A DNA stretch of 7,439 nucleotides from NCBI GenBank assembly GCA_938038035.1, contig CALHQV010000275.1:1-7439 (forward strand). Direction: 5' to 3'. Origin of the DNA: an uncultured Gemella sp. (lineage in GTDB: Bacteria; Bacillota; Bacilli; Staphylococcales; Gemellaceae). Under the pieces are notes generated by a model, which was given only the letters and a program-made list of their open reading frames with translations, did not search any database and had not been told where the DNA came from. This document shows, one piece after another, positions 1 through 5,811 of this stretch. The position numbers and the translations under genes were made by a program. The first letter of the stretch is position 1. Each line of letters begins with the position of its first letter.

Positions 1-126
1 AACTTACAAATAATGGCATTTATAAAATATAAGATTATAAAAAAAACTATTGATAACTTTCTAAAGTAAGTCTCAGGAAGGAATCATAGTGAAAGTTAAT
101 TTTTTAAAAAGGCGGATAATAATTAG
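1..126. other. AT-rich leader region, possibly the 3' end of an upstream gene
   Basis: No convincing gene is visible here. On the + strand, frame 1 is open from the window edge to a TAA at 67-69 (22 codons, Lys/Ile-rich), so this could be the tail of a gene that starts before the window. In DNA this AT-rich, such an open stretch can also arise by chance. A second short frame, GTG 89 to TAG 137-139 (16 codons), has a good AGGAAGG-like site at 75-82 and would encode a very basic peptide. Its stop falls inside the first operator dyad. Neither frame can be recognised, and both may be noise. Confidence 0.25.
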
Positions 127-160
127 AAGAACTATTTAGAAATTTTTCTAAATAGTTCTT
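127..160. promoter_or_regulatory. Operator 1: perfect inverted repeat upstream of the sdpRI promoter
   Basis: Perfect 16-bp arms (127-142 and 145-160) surround a 2-nt centre. The core, CTATTTAGA-N6-TCTAAATAG at 132-155, recurs 56 bp downstream. It abuts the -35 element (159-164), whose first two bases belong to the right arm. Its size, AT-rich symmetry and position just ahead of an ArsR-family gene indicate a repressor binding site for that gene's product. A hairpin terminator for an upstream transcript is a weaker alternative, because no T-run follows the right arm. Confidence 0.75.
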
Positions 161-187
161 GACTTTAATATGAAGTAGAGTTACAAT
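159..187 (+). promoter_or_regulatory. sdpRI promoter (-35 TTGACT, -10 TACAAT)
   Basis: TTGACT at 159-164 and TACAAT at 182-187 are separated by exactly 17 nt, a good sigma-A promoter. Transcription would begin near 194, inside operator 2, leaving a leader of about 55 nt before the regulator's start codon. The promoter is bracketed on both sides by the paired dyads, so a bound repressor should block polymerase binding. Confidence 0.75.
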
Positions 188-211
188 CTATTTAGAAAGA
201 TATCTAAATAG
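188..211. promoter_or_regulatory. Operator 2: second copy of the 24-bp dyad over the transcription start
   Basis: CTATTTAGA-N6-TCTAAATAG has both 9-nt arms identical to those of the operator 1 core; only part of the 6-nt centre differs. It begins one base after the -10 element and covers the expected start site. The centre-to-centre distance from operator 1 is 56 bp, a little over five helical turns. The site also explains why the TTG at 214 cannot be a sensible start codon, since it lies at the operator edge and upstream of the ribosome binding site. Confidence 0.78.
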
Positions 212-231
212 AATTGCAGTTCGTAATAAAA

Positions 232-253
232 AGAGGTGATATACATGGGATGA
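232..253 (+). promoter_or_regulatory. Ribosome binding site with a two-codon ORF overlapping the sdpR start
   Basis: AGAGGTGAT at 232-240 matches the 16S rRNA 3' end well. The ATG best spaced from it is at 245, but that frame reads ATG-GGA-TGA, a two-codon ORF. Its TGA (251-253) overlaps the ATG of sdpR at 250. Ribosomes may start directly at 250 with long spacing, or reach it by termination-reinitiation. Both starts are visible in the sequence; which is used is inference. Confidence 0.5.
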
Positions 254-522
254 GTGAAACTTTAAAAGCTATATCTGATCCAGTAAGAAGAAATATACTA
301 GAAATATTGAAGGAAGAGAAGAAAAGTGCAGGAGAACTAGCTTCGGAATTTCATTTAACAGGAGCGACTGTCTCTTATCATTTAACGCAGTTAAAAAAAG
401 CTGGATTGATATTAGAAACTAGGCATAAAAATTTTATATATTATGAGTTAAATGCCAGTGTATTCGAAGAAGTATTGGTCTGGATCTATGGTTTAGGAGG
501 AAAAAAAGATGAGAGTAGATAA
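250..522 (+). CDS. sdpR: SdpR-like ArsR-family autorepressor
   Basis: Small winged helix-turn-helix repressor of 90 residues. The opening, with ISDPVRRNILEIL at about 8-20, is the hallmark of SdpR/ArsR-type regulators. The recognition helix falls near 37-50 (TGATVSYHLTQLKK) and the wing near 53-66 (LILETRHKNFIYYEL). There is no cysteine at all, so the CxC metal site of true ArsR/SmtB sensors is absent. Start ATG 250 was chosen because upstream in-frame starts lie in the operator and before the ribosome binding site. In Bacillus subtilis, SdpR represses its own sdpRI operon and is drawn to the membrane by SdpI when toxin is present. The 14-nt overlap with the SdpI-like gene and the two operators support the same circuit. 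Targets beyond its own promoter cannot be seen. Confidence 0.88.
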   Translation: MSETLKAISDPVRRNILEILKEEKKSAGELASEFHLTGATVSYHLTQLKKAGLILETRHKNFIYYELNASVFEEVLVWIYGLGGKKDESR

Positions 523-1123
523 AAAGAGTTTGTTTTTAAGTGTCGGTATTTGTTTATTGCCGATATTGATTGGAGTTTATTATTATGATGTACTACCTGA
601 ACAAATATCCATACATTTCAACTTTAAGGGAGAGCCGGATAATTTTGTGAGTAAAACTCGTGCGATTATTGATATTCCTATATTCTTAGCGATAGTTCAG
701 GTCATAATTTCGCTAGTAGTTGATTTTGATAAAACGCCGAAAAAAGGTGCGCTAATAATTAAGGGAATTATACCTTTGATAAGTGTTCTAGTCCAAGGCG
801 GAGTAATAGCATATGCTTTAGATAATAATTTTAATGTATCTCAATTAGCGATTTTTGTTATAGGTATAGTGCTTATTATTCTTGGTAACTATTTGCCTAA
901 AAAAGAATTTTGGGGAAAATATAATTTTAATCTTTTTGGTTTGGAAAAAGGTGTCAATGAACAAAAAGTGATTAGAGCTTACGCGCTGTATATGACTTTT
1001 AGTGGGGTTGCTATATTTGTTAGTGGATTCTTTAGTTCTATAGTAGCATTAGTTTTAATAGTTATTTTTGCAATTTTTTCTACGGTTTCACCTTTCTATT
1101 TGGTTAAAAAGTATAAAAATTAG
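509..1123 (+). CDS. sdpI: SdpI-family membrane protein (DUF1648 plus SdpI domain)
   Basis: Integral membrane protein of 204 residues with about six predicted helices (roughly 7-25, 52-71, 83-104, 111-128, 156-173 and 177-199). The DUF1648 signature is seen as LPEQISIHFNFKGEPDNF (29-46). The SdpI motif GNYLPK is at 126-131, followed by an Asn/Gly-rich loop. In B. subtilis SdpI is both immunity protein against the SdpC cannibalism toxin and the signal transducer that sequesters SdpR. AGGAGG at 495-500, 8 nt before the ATG, lies inside the regulator gene, so the two are translated together. No sdpC, sdpA or sdpB is nearby, so the peptide it answers to is unknown. A general envelope-stress or foreign-bacteriocin resistance role is equally possible. 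Confidence 0.85.
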   Translation: MRVDKKSLFLSVGICLLPILIGVYYYDVLPEQISIHFNFKGEPDNFVSKTRAIIDIPIFLAIVQVIISLVVDFDKTPKKGALIIKGIIPLISVLVQGGVIAYALDNNFNVSQLAIFVIGIVLIILGNYLPKKEFWGKYNFNLFGLEKGVNEQKVIRAYALYMTFSGVAIFVSGFFSSIVALVLIVIFAIFSTVSPFYLVKKYKN

Positions 1124-1140
1124 TAATCTATTATAATAGG

Positions 1141-1198
1141 TAGCATACATGTATCCCTATAAGAGAGTATTCTTTCAATGGGGATATATTGTATGCTA
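1141..1198. repeat. Imperfect long inverted repeat between sdpI and the ABC gene
   Basis: TAGCATACA (1141-1149) pairs with TGTATGCTA (1190-1198). After a small internal loop, TATCCC (1152-1157) pairs with GGGATA (1181-1186). No T-run follows, so it is a poor intrinsic terminator, though it may end the sdpRI message inefficiently. The right arm runs into the -10 element of the next gene, so a protein-binding or attenuation role is also possible. The repeat is plain in the sequence; its job is not. Confidence 0.5.
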
Positions 1199-1202
1199 TA
1201 AT
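1174..1202 (+). promoter_or_regulatory. Probable promoter of the ABC transporter gene (extended -10)
   Basis: TATAAT at 1197-1202 is preceded by TG at 1194-1195, an extended -10. The sequence at -35 distance (TTCAAT, 1174-1179) is weak, as is tolerated with an extended -10. Transcription would start near 1209, giving a leader of about 64 nt. The right arm of the inverted repeat overlaps this element. Confidence 0.55.
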
Positions 1203-1272
1203 TACATACACGAGAAGTTTTGTGTAAAGAAAAAGTTTGAGTTTGTCTAATAATAAAATGGGAGGGTATAGA

Positions 1273-3594
1273 GTGTTAGAACTTAAAAATATAGTTAAGA
1301 AGTATAATACTGGTGGTAGTGAAGTAGAAGTACTAAAATCTGTAAATATTCATTTTAGAGAAAATGAATTTGTATCGATCTTAGGTGCAAGTGGAAGTGG
1401 AAAAACGACACTATTAAACATTATAGGTGGTTTAGATAAATACACATCTGGTGATATGGCTCTTATGGGACGCTCTACTAAAGAGTTTAAAGATAGGGAT
1501 TGGGATGGTTATAGAAACGGAACCATAGGCTTTGTCTTTCAAAGTTATAATTTAATATCTCACTTAAGTGTTATTGAAAATGTAAAATTAGCTTTATCTA
1601 TCTCAGGTCAGTCAAATGCAGAAAATGATAAGAAGGCGAGAAAAGTACTTGAAGATGTAGGATTAGCGGAGCATCTGTATAAAAAACCTAATCAACTTTC
1701 TGGAGGTCAGATGCAGAGGGTGGCAATTGCTCGTGCATTAGTAACTGATCCGAAGATTATTCTTGCTGACGAGCCTACAGGAGCATTAGATAGTAAGACT
1801 AGTGTTCAGATAATGGAACTTATTAAAGAGATAAGTAAGACGAAGTTAGTTATAATGGTGACGCACAATCCGGAACTTGCAAAAGAGTATAGTGATAGAA
1901 TAGTACGAGTTAAAGATGGTGAGATTCAAGAAGATACAAATCCATACATAGTTGGAGAGGTCGCTGATAATGGTTTTGCTTTGAAGAAAACTGCGATGGC
2001 ATTTAACAGTGCTATTAAATCTAGTTTTAAGAATCTTCTTACGAAAAAATTCCGTACACTTATGACAGTTGTTGCGAGTAGTATAGGGATTATTAGTATA
2101 GGTTTAGTATTAGCCATTTCATCGGGTATGGATAAGTATATTCAAACAATGCAAAATGAGAATTTATCATCAATGCCGATTATGATAAGTGCGAATCAGA
2201 TTAATTTTGGATTAAGTGTTGATGATGACAATTCAGAAAAAGACTCTAATGGCTCAGAATTAGTACCAAAGTCACGCCGAGATGTACATAGAAATTTATA
2301 CTCAGTTGATTCATTAGGGAATGGAGAGACATTTATAAACTATATTCAAAATAATGCTAAGGATTATTACTCTGCAATTGATTTTGCAGAAGGTTATAAA
2401 TTGCAAGCATTAACTAAAAATGCAAAAGGTGATGTAGTAGTCGTAAAACAAGAACAAACTTCATTTAATGATAATATTTTTGGCGTATTACCAGAAGATA
2501 AGAACTTAATTATGAATCAATATGAAGTAGTAAAATCATCTAAAGATAATTTCGAATATCCTAGCGATAATGAAGTTGTGTTATTTACTGCGAAGAATAA
2601 CGAAATTGACAAAGCCACGATAAAAGCTTTAGGGTTTGATGAAAATGCAAAAGTTAAGTATGAAGATATAATCGGGAAAGAGTTTAGTGTTGTAGAAAAT
2701 AACAATTATTACAGAAAAATAGCTGATAGATTCGTTCCACGTGATATTGATGTAAAAATGTATGATGCAGGAACTAAGGTTAAAGTTGTAGCTATATTAA
2801 AAGCTAAAGATAGTTTTACTAGACCTCAGATGACGATTGGGTACACAAGAGCTTTACAAAAATCAATGATTGAAAAAGAAGCGAAGTCGGATATTGTAGT
2901 AGCTCAACAAAAAGACAAAACTAGAAATGTTATAACTAATCAAAAGATGGATAGTGATACAGCAGAACAAGTTCTGGCAACGTTAGGAGCAAAAACTGCT
3001 CCGAGTGCAATTAATCTTTATCCGAAATCTTTCAATGATCGTGATAAAATAGCGGAAGTTATTAATGGTTTTAACAAAAAAGTAGCAGATAAATATGGTC
3101 CAGATAGCTCAGATTATCACAAGTATAGTATCACGTATGCGGATTTAGCCAAGCAAATGACGACGATTATGTCACAGATGATTAATACAATTTCATTAAT
3201 CTTATCAGCATTTGCGGGAATTTCATTAATCGTATCGTCTATTATGATCGGGATACTAACATATGTATCTGTAGTAGAAAGAACGAAGGAAATTGGTATT
3301 CTTCGTGCGATAGGTGCTCGAAAAAAAGATATTACAAGAATTTTTATCGCAGAAGCAGGATTGATCGGATTTATTTCTGGAGCTGTAGGTGTAGCAGTGA
3401 CTATGCTTTTATCTGTTCCAATAAGTGGAAGTATTGCTAAGGCGCTAAAAGTTGAGGCATTTACTGCATCGTTAAATGCTCAATCATCAATTGGACTAAT
3501 ATTGCTTAGTTTGATACTTACGCTTATTGCAAGTATTATCCCATCGAGAATAGCTGCGAAGAAAGATCCAGTCGAAGCGTTAAGAACCGAATAA
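1273..3594 (+). CDS. ABC transporter, ATPase fused to FtsX/MacB-type permease
   Basis: A 773-residue fusion of an N-terminal ATPase and a four-helix FtsX-type permease. Start GTG 1273 follows GGGAGGG (1260-1266) by 6 nt and gives the usual MLELKNI opening; upstream TTG and ATG starts would lie before or inside that site. The ATPase has Walker A GASGSGKTT (38-46), Q-loop Q90, signature LSGGQ (142-146), Walker B IILADE (162-167) and switch His198. Helix 1 is at about 264-284, an extracytoplasmic domain at about 285-632, and helices 2-4 at about 638-665, 690-718 and 738-758. EIGILRAIGAR (673-683) is the conserved cytoplasmic segment of FtsX permeases. The family exports or removes peptides and lipid-linked substrates by mechanotransmission, including antimicrobial-peptide resistance. 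No C39 peptidase domain is present, so it is not a bacteriocin-processing exporter. Substrate unknown. Confidence 0.9.
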   Translation: MLELKNIVKKYNTGGSEVEVLKSVNIHFRENEFVSILGASGSGKTTLLNIIGGLDKYTSGDMALMGRSTKEFKDRDWDGYRNGTIGFVFQSYNLISHLSVIENVKLALSISGQSNAENDKKARKVLEDVGLAEHLYKKPNQLSGGQMQRVAIARALVTDPKIILADEPTGALDSKTSVQIMELIKEISKTKLVIMVTHNPELAKEYSDRIVRVKDGEIQEDTNPYIVGEVADNGFALKKTAMAFNSAIKSSFKNLLTKKFRTLMTVVASSIGIISIGLVLAISSGMDKYIQTMQNENLSSMPIMISANQINFGLSVDDDNSEKDSNGSELVPKSRRDVHRNLYSVDSLGNGETFINYIQNNAKDYYSAIDFAEGYKLQALTKNAKGDVVVVKQEQTSFNDNIFGVLPEDKNLIMNQYEVVKSSKDNFEYPSDNEVVLFTAKNNEIDKATIKALGFDENAKVKYEDIIGKEFSVVENNNYYRKIADRFVPRDIDVKMYDAGTKVKVVAILKAKDSFTRPQMTIGYTRALQKSMIEKEAKSDIVVAQQKDKTRNVITNQKMDSDTAEQVLATLGAKTAPSAINLYPKSFNDRDKIAEVINGFNKKVADKYGPDSSDYHKYSITYADLAKQMTTIMSQMINTISLILSAFAGISLIVSSIMIGILTYVSVVERTKEIGILRAIGARKKDITRIFIAEAGLIGFISGAVGVAVTMLLSVPISGSIAKALKVEAFTASLNAQSSIGLILLSLILTLIASIIPSRIAAKKDPVEALRTE

Positions 3595-3604
3595 AAAATA
3601 ATAT

Positions 3605-3691
3605 GAGGAATAGTAGGTCGTGTTATAATCGAGAGGTTACTAAAAATGTAACATTCGGAGATTAAATCGGATCTAATATTCCTCGTTTTTT
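3605..3691 (+). terminator. Terminator with a long internally structured stem
   Basis: GAGGAATA (3605-3612) pairs perfectly with TATTCCTC (3677-3684), followed by G and a run of six T (3686-3691). The 64 nt between the arms could fold further: GTTAC/GTAAC (3636-3640 with 3648-3652) and AGAT/ATCT (3659-3662 with 3671-3674). It starts 10 nt after the ABC gene stop and is the likely end of that transcript. The enclosed loop is unusually long for a plain terminator. Confidence 0.65.
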
Positions 3692-3734
3692 ATATTTATT
3701 GCGAGTTGAACAGAAGAGAAAACTGTAGTTGTAA

Positions 3735-3763
3735 TTGACACGTATCTAGGCTTACAATATAAT
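3735..3763 (+). promoter_or_regulatory. Consensus sigma-A promoter for the DUF218 gene
   Basis: TTGACA (3735-3740) and TATAAT (3758-3763) are both perfect consensus hexamers with a 17-nt spacer. The predicted start is near 3770, leaving a leader of about 28 nt. The adjacent AGGAGG at 3787-3792 sits 5 nt before the ATG. No operator-like dyad is evident, so expression is probably strong and constitutive. Confidence 0.85.
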
Positions 3764-3797
3764 TTATACTATACATATATTAGGTTAGGAGGTTTTT

Positions 3798-4832
3798 ATG
3801 GTAATAGGTTCGTTTATAGTTTTTGTGATATTTCTTTTATTGTTTTTATCTGTTTTGTATTTCGACAGAAGGAACTTGTTTTTAGGGATATTTTTTATAG
3901 CGACAGGTTTGAGTTTTATTTTTTATGTAATGACCTTTATCACTAACCATGCTCAAGACAATAAGTTTTTCTATAATTTGGGTGTAGTATTACTTGTTAT
4001 AGCTGTGGTAATATTTACTCTGCTGCCAATTGTAGTAGTAATTCTGTTTTTATACAATTCATTTATGCTTATTAGAAGAGAAGGTTTAAGAGTAGGTAAC
4101 TTACTGAGTCTGGCTACATTTTTCTTTCTAGTAGGTTATTTTACATATTGGCCACGCGTTGCTGATTATACTCATGGTAATCTAACATTGAGTATACTTT
4201 ATGTTTATGTTGGATTAGTAGTATTGTATTTCTTGTGTATAGCAATGTCTTATTTAGTATCTAGTGTTCTAAATTTTATTAATATTTTGCCTAGGAAGAT
4301 TGATTATGTAGTGGTACTAGGTGCGGGATTGATAGGTGAGAGAGTAACGCCCCTTCTTGCTAGTAGAATTAGAAAAGGGATAAAAGTTTATAAAGCTAAT
4401 CCTGGAAGTAAACTAATTATGTCGGGAGGTCAAGGTCCTGATGAAGTAGTATCTGAAGCATTTGCGATGAAAAACTATGCTCTTGAGCAAGGGGTTGATG
4501 AAAAAGATATAATCTTAGAAGATAAATCAACTTCTACCGAAGAAAATATTATTTTTTCAAAGAAATTTATTCCAGCTGATAAAAGTTTCGCTGTGGTGAC
4601 AAATTATTATCACGTTTATCGTGCATTAGTTCAAGCTAGAACTTTAGGTTTTAGATGTATTGGATATGGAGCGCCGACTAAATTTTATTTCAGTCTTAAT
4701 GCTTTTATTAGAGAATTTATAGGATATCTATATTTCAAAAGAAAAATACACACTATAGTCCTAGGTGTGCTGACATTCTTGTTTATATCTATAATTATAT
4801 TCTTAAATGTATATTTTTGGCTTAATAGTTAA
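3798..4832 (+). CDS. Polytopic membrane protein with DUF218 (YdcF/SanA-like) domain
   Basis: A 344-residue protein with a membrane-embedded N-terminal half, a DUF218 domain and a final C-terminal helix. Predicted helices lie near 3-21, 26-48, 62-90, 101-118 and 130-156, then 318-340. The DUF218 domain spans about 168-300. Its conserved pieces are VVVLGAGL (171-178), MSGGQGPDE (208-216), the acidic STSTEEN segment (244-250) and VVTNYYHVYRA (267-277). YdcF binds S-adenosylmethionine and SanA affects envelope permeability, but the biochemical role of this longer Gram-positive type is not established. A cell-envelope function is the reasonable guess. It has its own promoter and a terminator on each side, so it is a single-gene unit not visibly tied to the bacteriocin locus. 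Confidence 0.85.
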   Translation: MVIGSFIVFVIFLLLFLSVLYFDRRNLFLGIFFIATGLSFIFYVMTFITNHAQDNKFFYNLGVVLLVIAVVIFTLLPIVVVILFLYNSFMLIRREGLRVGNLLSLATFFFLVGYFTYWPRVADYTHGNLTLSILYVYVGLVVLYFLCIAMSYLVSSVLNFINILPRKIDYVVVLGAGLIGERVTPLLASRIRKGIKVYKANPGSKLIMSGGQGPDEVVSEAFAMKNYALEQGVDEKDIILEDKSTSTEENIIFSKKFIPADKSFAVVTNYYHVYRALVQARTLGFRCIGYGAPTKFYFSLNAFIREFIGYLYFKRKIHTIVLGVLTFLFISIIIFLNVYFWLNS

Positions 4833-4874
4833 TAATAAAATCATAAAATAATATTTCGTAATATGAAATTAATA

Positions 4875-4923
4875 AAAACTCGAGAAAACCAACTCAATTA
4901 AGATTGGAATTTTCGAGTTTTTT
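4875..4923 (+). terminator. Intrinsic terminator after the DUF218 gene
   Basis: AAACTCGA (4876-4883) pairs with TCGAGTTT (4913-4920). CCAA/TTGG (4889-4892 with 4904-4907) closes an inner stem across a small mismatched stretch. The right arm merges into a T-run ending at 4923. It separates the DUF218 gene from the bacteriocin operon, whose control region begins immediately afterwards. Confidence 0.85.
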
Positions 4924-4927
4924 ATTA

Positions 4928-4957
4928 TTTTAGGTATGGAAAACATCGTTTTAGGTA
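4928..4957 (+). promoter_or_regulatory. Paired direct repeats, probable LytTR regulator binding site
   Basis: TTTTAGGTA occurs at 4928-4936 and again, 9 of 9 identical, at 4949-4957. The start-to-start distance is exactly 21 bp (12-nt gap), two helical turns. LytTR regulators such as AgrA, ComE and PlnC bind 9-bp direct repeats with this geometry just upstream of the -35 region. The downstream copy lies about 42-50 bp before the expected transcription start. The repeat bases do not closely match the published AgrA or ComE boxes. Assignment to the regulator encoded at 5866-6606 is therefore inference from spacing and context. Confidence 0.7.
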
Positions 4958-4963
4958 ATAACT

Positions 4964-4992
4964 GAACTAAACTAAGAAATCTTTGATACAAT
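4964..4992 (+). promoter_or_regulatory. Bacteriocin operon promoter (extended -10, poor -35)
   Basis: TACAAT at 4987-4992 is preceded by TG at 4984-4985, an extended -10. At 17-nt spacing the -35 position (4964-4969, GAACTA) has little likeness to TTGACA. A weak -35 next to tandem repeats is the usual look of an activator-dependent, quorum-sensing-type promoter. Transcription should start near 4999, about 46 nt before the first precursor gene. Confidence 0.65.
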
Positions 4993-5044
4993 AAGAATGT
5001 AAACAACGTTGAGTACAAAATTTATCCTACAGGAGGGAAATATA

Positions 5045-5254
5045 ATGATTAAATTTAAAGAACTTAATGAAGTGGAGTTGCACAATATTGATGGTGGTGG
5101 AGATAAGTTGGGATTTGCCCTAGCTAGTTGTGGGGCTGCTATAGCAACAGGTGCTGAAGAGTTGGCATTACTATCTATATATGGACTACCAGGAACGTTA
5201 GCAGGAGCAGCAGGACTGTGTGCAATCGGAGTATTAGGTATCCAATATAAATAA
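5045..5254 (+). CDS. Double-glycine bacteriocin precursor, peptide 1
   Basis: A 69-residue precursor. Start ATG 5045 lies 7 nt after AGGAGGG (5031-5037). The leader MIKFKELNEVELHNIDGG (1-18) has the class II pattern of spaced hydrophobics and Glu-Leu before Gly-Gly, recognised and cut by a C39-peptidase ABC exporter. Cleavage would release a 51-residue peptide that starts GDKLGF and is rich in Gly and Ala. It has two cysteines (mature C11 and C41), able to form one disulfide, and a GxxxG motif, GTLAG, at 32-36. GxxxG helix pairing is typical of class IIb two-peptide bacteriocins, and Cys pairs occur in members such as brochocin-C, thermophilin 13 and ABP-118. Because three glycines run together, the exact cut site could shift by one. 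Expected to permeabilise the membrane of related bacteria together with peptide 2. Confidence 0.85.
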   Translation: MIKFKELNEVELHNIDGGGDKLGFALASCGAAIATGAEELALLSIYGLPGTLAGAAGLCAIGVLGIQYK

Positions 5255-5268
5255 AGGAGAATCATATT

Positions 5269-5451
5269 ATGAAGTATACAGAATTAAATAAAGAACAATT
5301 AGCTAACGTGGCAGGTGGATTTAATTGGGAAGGCACAGCTCTTTGCAGTGTAGCATGGACAGGTGTAGGATATCTTGCTGGAGGAGTAGTAGGTGGACTT
5401 ATTGCAGCACATTATATGCCACTTATTTGTGCCGGAGCATATGCTTGGTAG
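5269..5451 (+). CDS. Double-glycine bacteriocin precursor, peptide 2
   Basis: A 60-residue precursor starting 14 nt after peptide 1. Its ribosome binding site, AAGGAGA (5254-5260), begins at the last base of the preceding stop codon. The leader MKYTELNKEQLANVAGG (1-17) is a second double-glycine leader. The mature peptide would be 43 residues, with aromatic ends (F1, W3, Y41, W43) of the kind that anchor at membrane interfaces. It has two cysteines (C9 and C37) and overlapping GxxxG motifs: G17-G21, G21-G25 and G22-G26. The FNW start followed by a cysteine recalls the INWG start of the B peptides of brochocin-C and thermophilin 13, as I remember them. Partner to peptide 1 by adjacency and matching design; either could also act alone. 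One of them might double as the inducing pheromone, which the sequence cannot decide. Confidence 0.85.
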   Translation: MKYTELNKEQLANVAGGFNWEGTALCSVAWTGVGYLAGGVVGGLIAAHYMPLICAGAYAW

Positions 5452-5456
5452 AGATT

Positions 5457-5807
5457 ATGAAGAATATTATAGAATTAGCTTTAAGATTTGTGGTATTTTT
5501 TATACTTATATACTTCCTAACATTCGGTTTTACAGAGGTTAATCCGGGTATTATTCTTACGTTACTAGCAATATTTGTGATGACAGTATTTGTTCAGGTG
5601 TTTGCTTTGGTTAGGAAACTTCCTGCTACACATCGTGTAAAATCAAAAGTGATAGGAAATACAAGTACACTAGTAGTAATATTACTTTTTGCATATATTA
5701 ATCAAAATTTTGCAGAAGCCAATTTTAAATTATTTATGCTAAGTTTAGGTGTGTTAGCTATTATTGCTACAAAGAATATTATTGAATATAAAACGCTAAC
5801 TAAATAA
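5457..5807 (+). CDS. Small four-helix membrane protein, probable bacteriocin immunity protein
   Basis: A 116-residue hydrophobic protein with about four predicted helices (6-24, 30-52, 68-84 and 90-106). A basic loop lies near 53-64 (RKLPATHRVKSK). I do not recognise a named family. ATG 5457 was chosen because the frame upstream of it only overlaps peptide 2 out of frame. The start lies 5 nt after the stop of peptide 2 with only a weak GGTAGAG-like site, so translation is probably coupled to the precursor. Last gene of the bacteriocin operon, small, polytopic and co-transcribed with two-peptide precursors: this is where immunity proteins are found. They protect the producer, usually at the membrane. 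Function is inferred from position and topology only. Confidence 0.7.
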   Translation: MKNIIELALRFVVFFILIYFLTFGFTEVNPGIILTLLAIFVMTVFVQVFALVRKLPATHRVKSKVIGNTSTLVVILLFAYINQNFAEANFKLFMLSLGVLAIIATKNIIEYKTLTK

Positions 5808-5811
5808 AATT

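Noticed and set aside
1926..2117. Minus-strand ORF inside the ABC gene
   Set aside because: Shadow of the coding strand, with no ribosome binding site or recognisable domain. The same applies to the minus-strand ORF at 2517-2705 and the + strand ORF at 6975-7157.
1273..3594. ABC protein as the bacteriocin exporter
   Set aside because: Domain order and the four-helix FtsX topology differ from C39-peptidase exporters. No N-terminal peptidase is present, and the gene is separated from the bacteriocin operon by two terminators and another gene.
3621..3691. Possible small RNA starting from the extended -10 TGTTATAAT
   Set aside because: A transcript starting near 3636 would lack the left arm of the terminator (3605-3612), and there is no -35. 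It is kept only as a weak possibility within the terminator finding.
4876..4957. CRISPR-like or larger tandem repeat array
   Set aside because: Only two 9-bp copies exist, with unique flanks and no further copy 21 bp up- or downstream. The pattern fits a regulator site.
4972..5265. Minus-strand ORF of 97 codons over the bacteriocin genes
   Set aside because: It lies opposite peptide 1, which has a strong ribosome binding site and a recognisable leader. The antisense product is Pro/Ala/Ser-rich with no recognisable features.
5325..5456. Upstream extension of the immunity ORF overlapping peptide 2
   Set aside because: The extension is rich in Arg, Cys and Ser, unlike a membrane protein start, and is just peptide 2 read in another frame. 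ATG 5457 directly precedes a hydrophobic helix.
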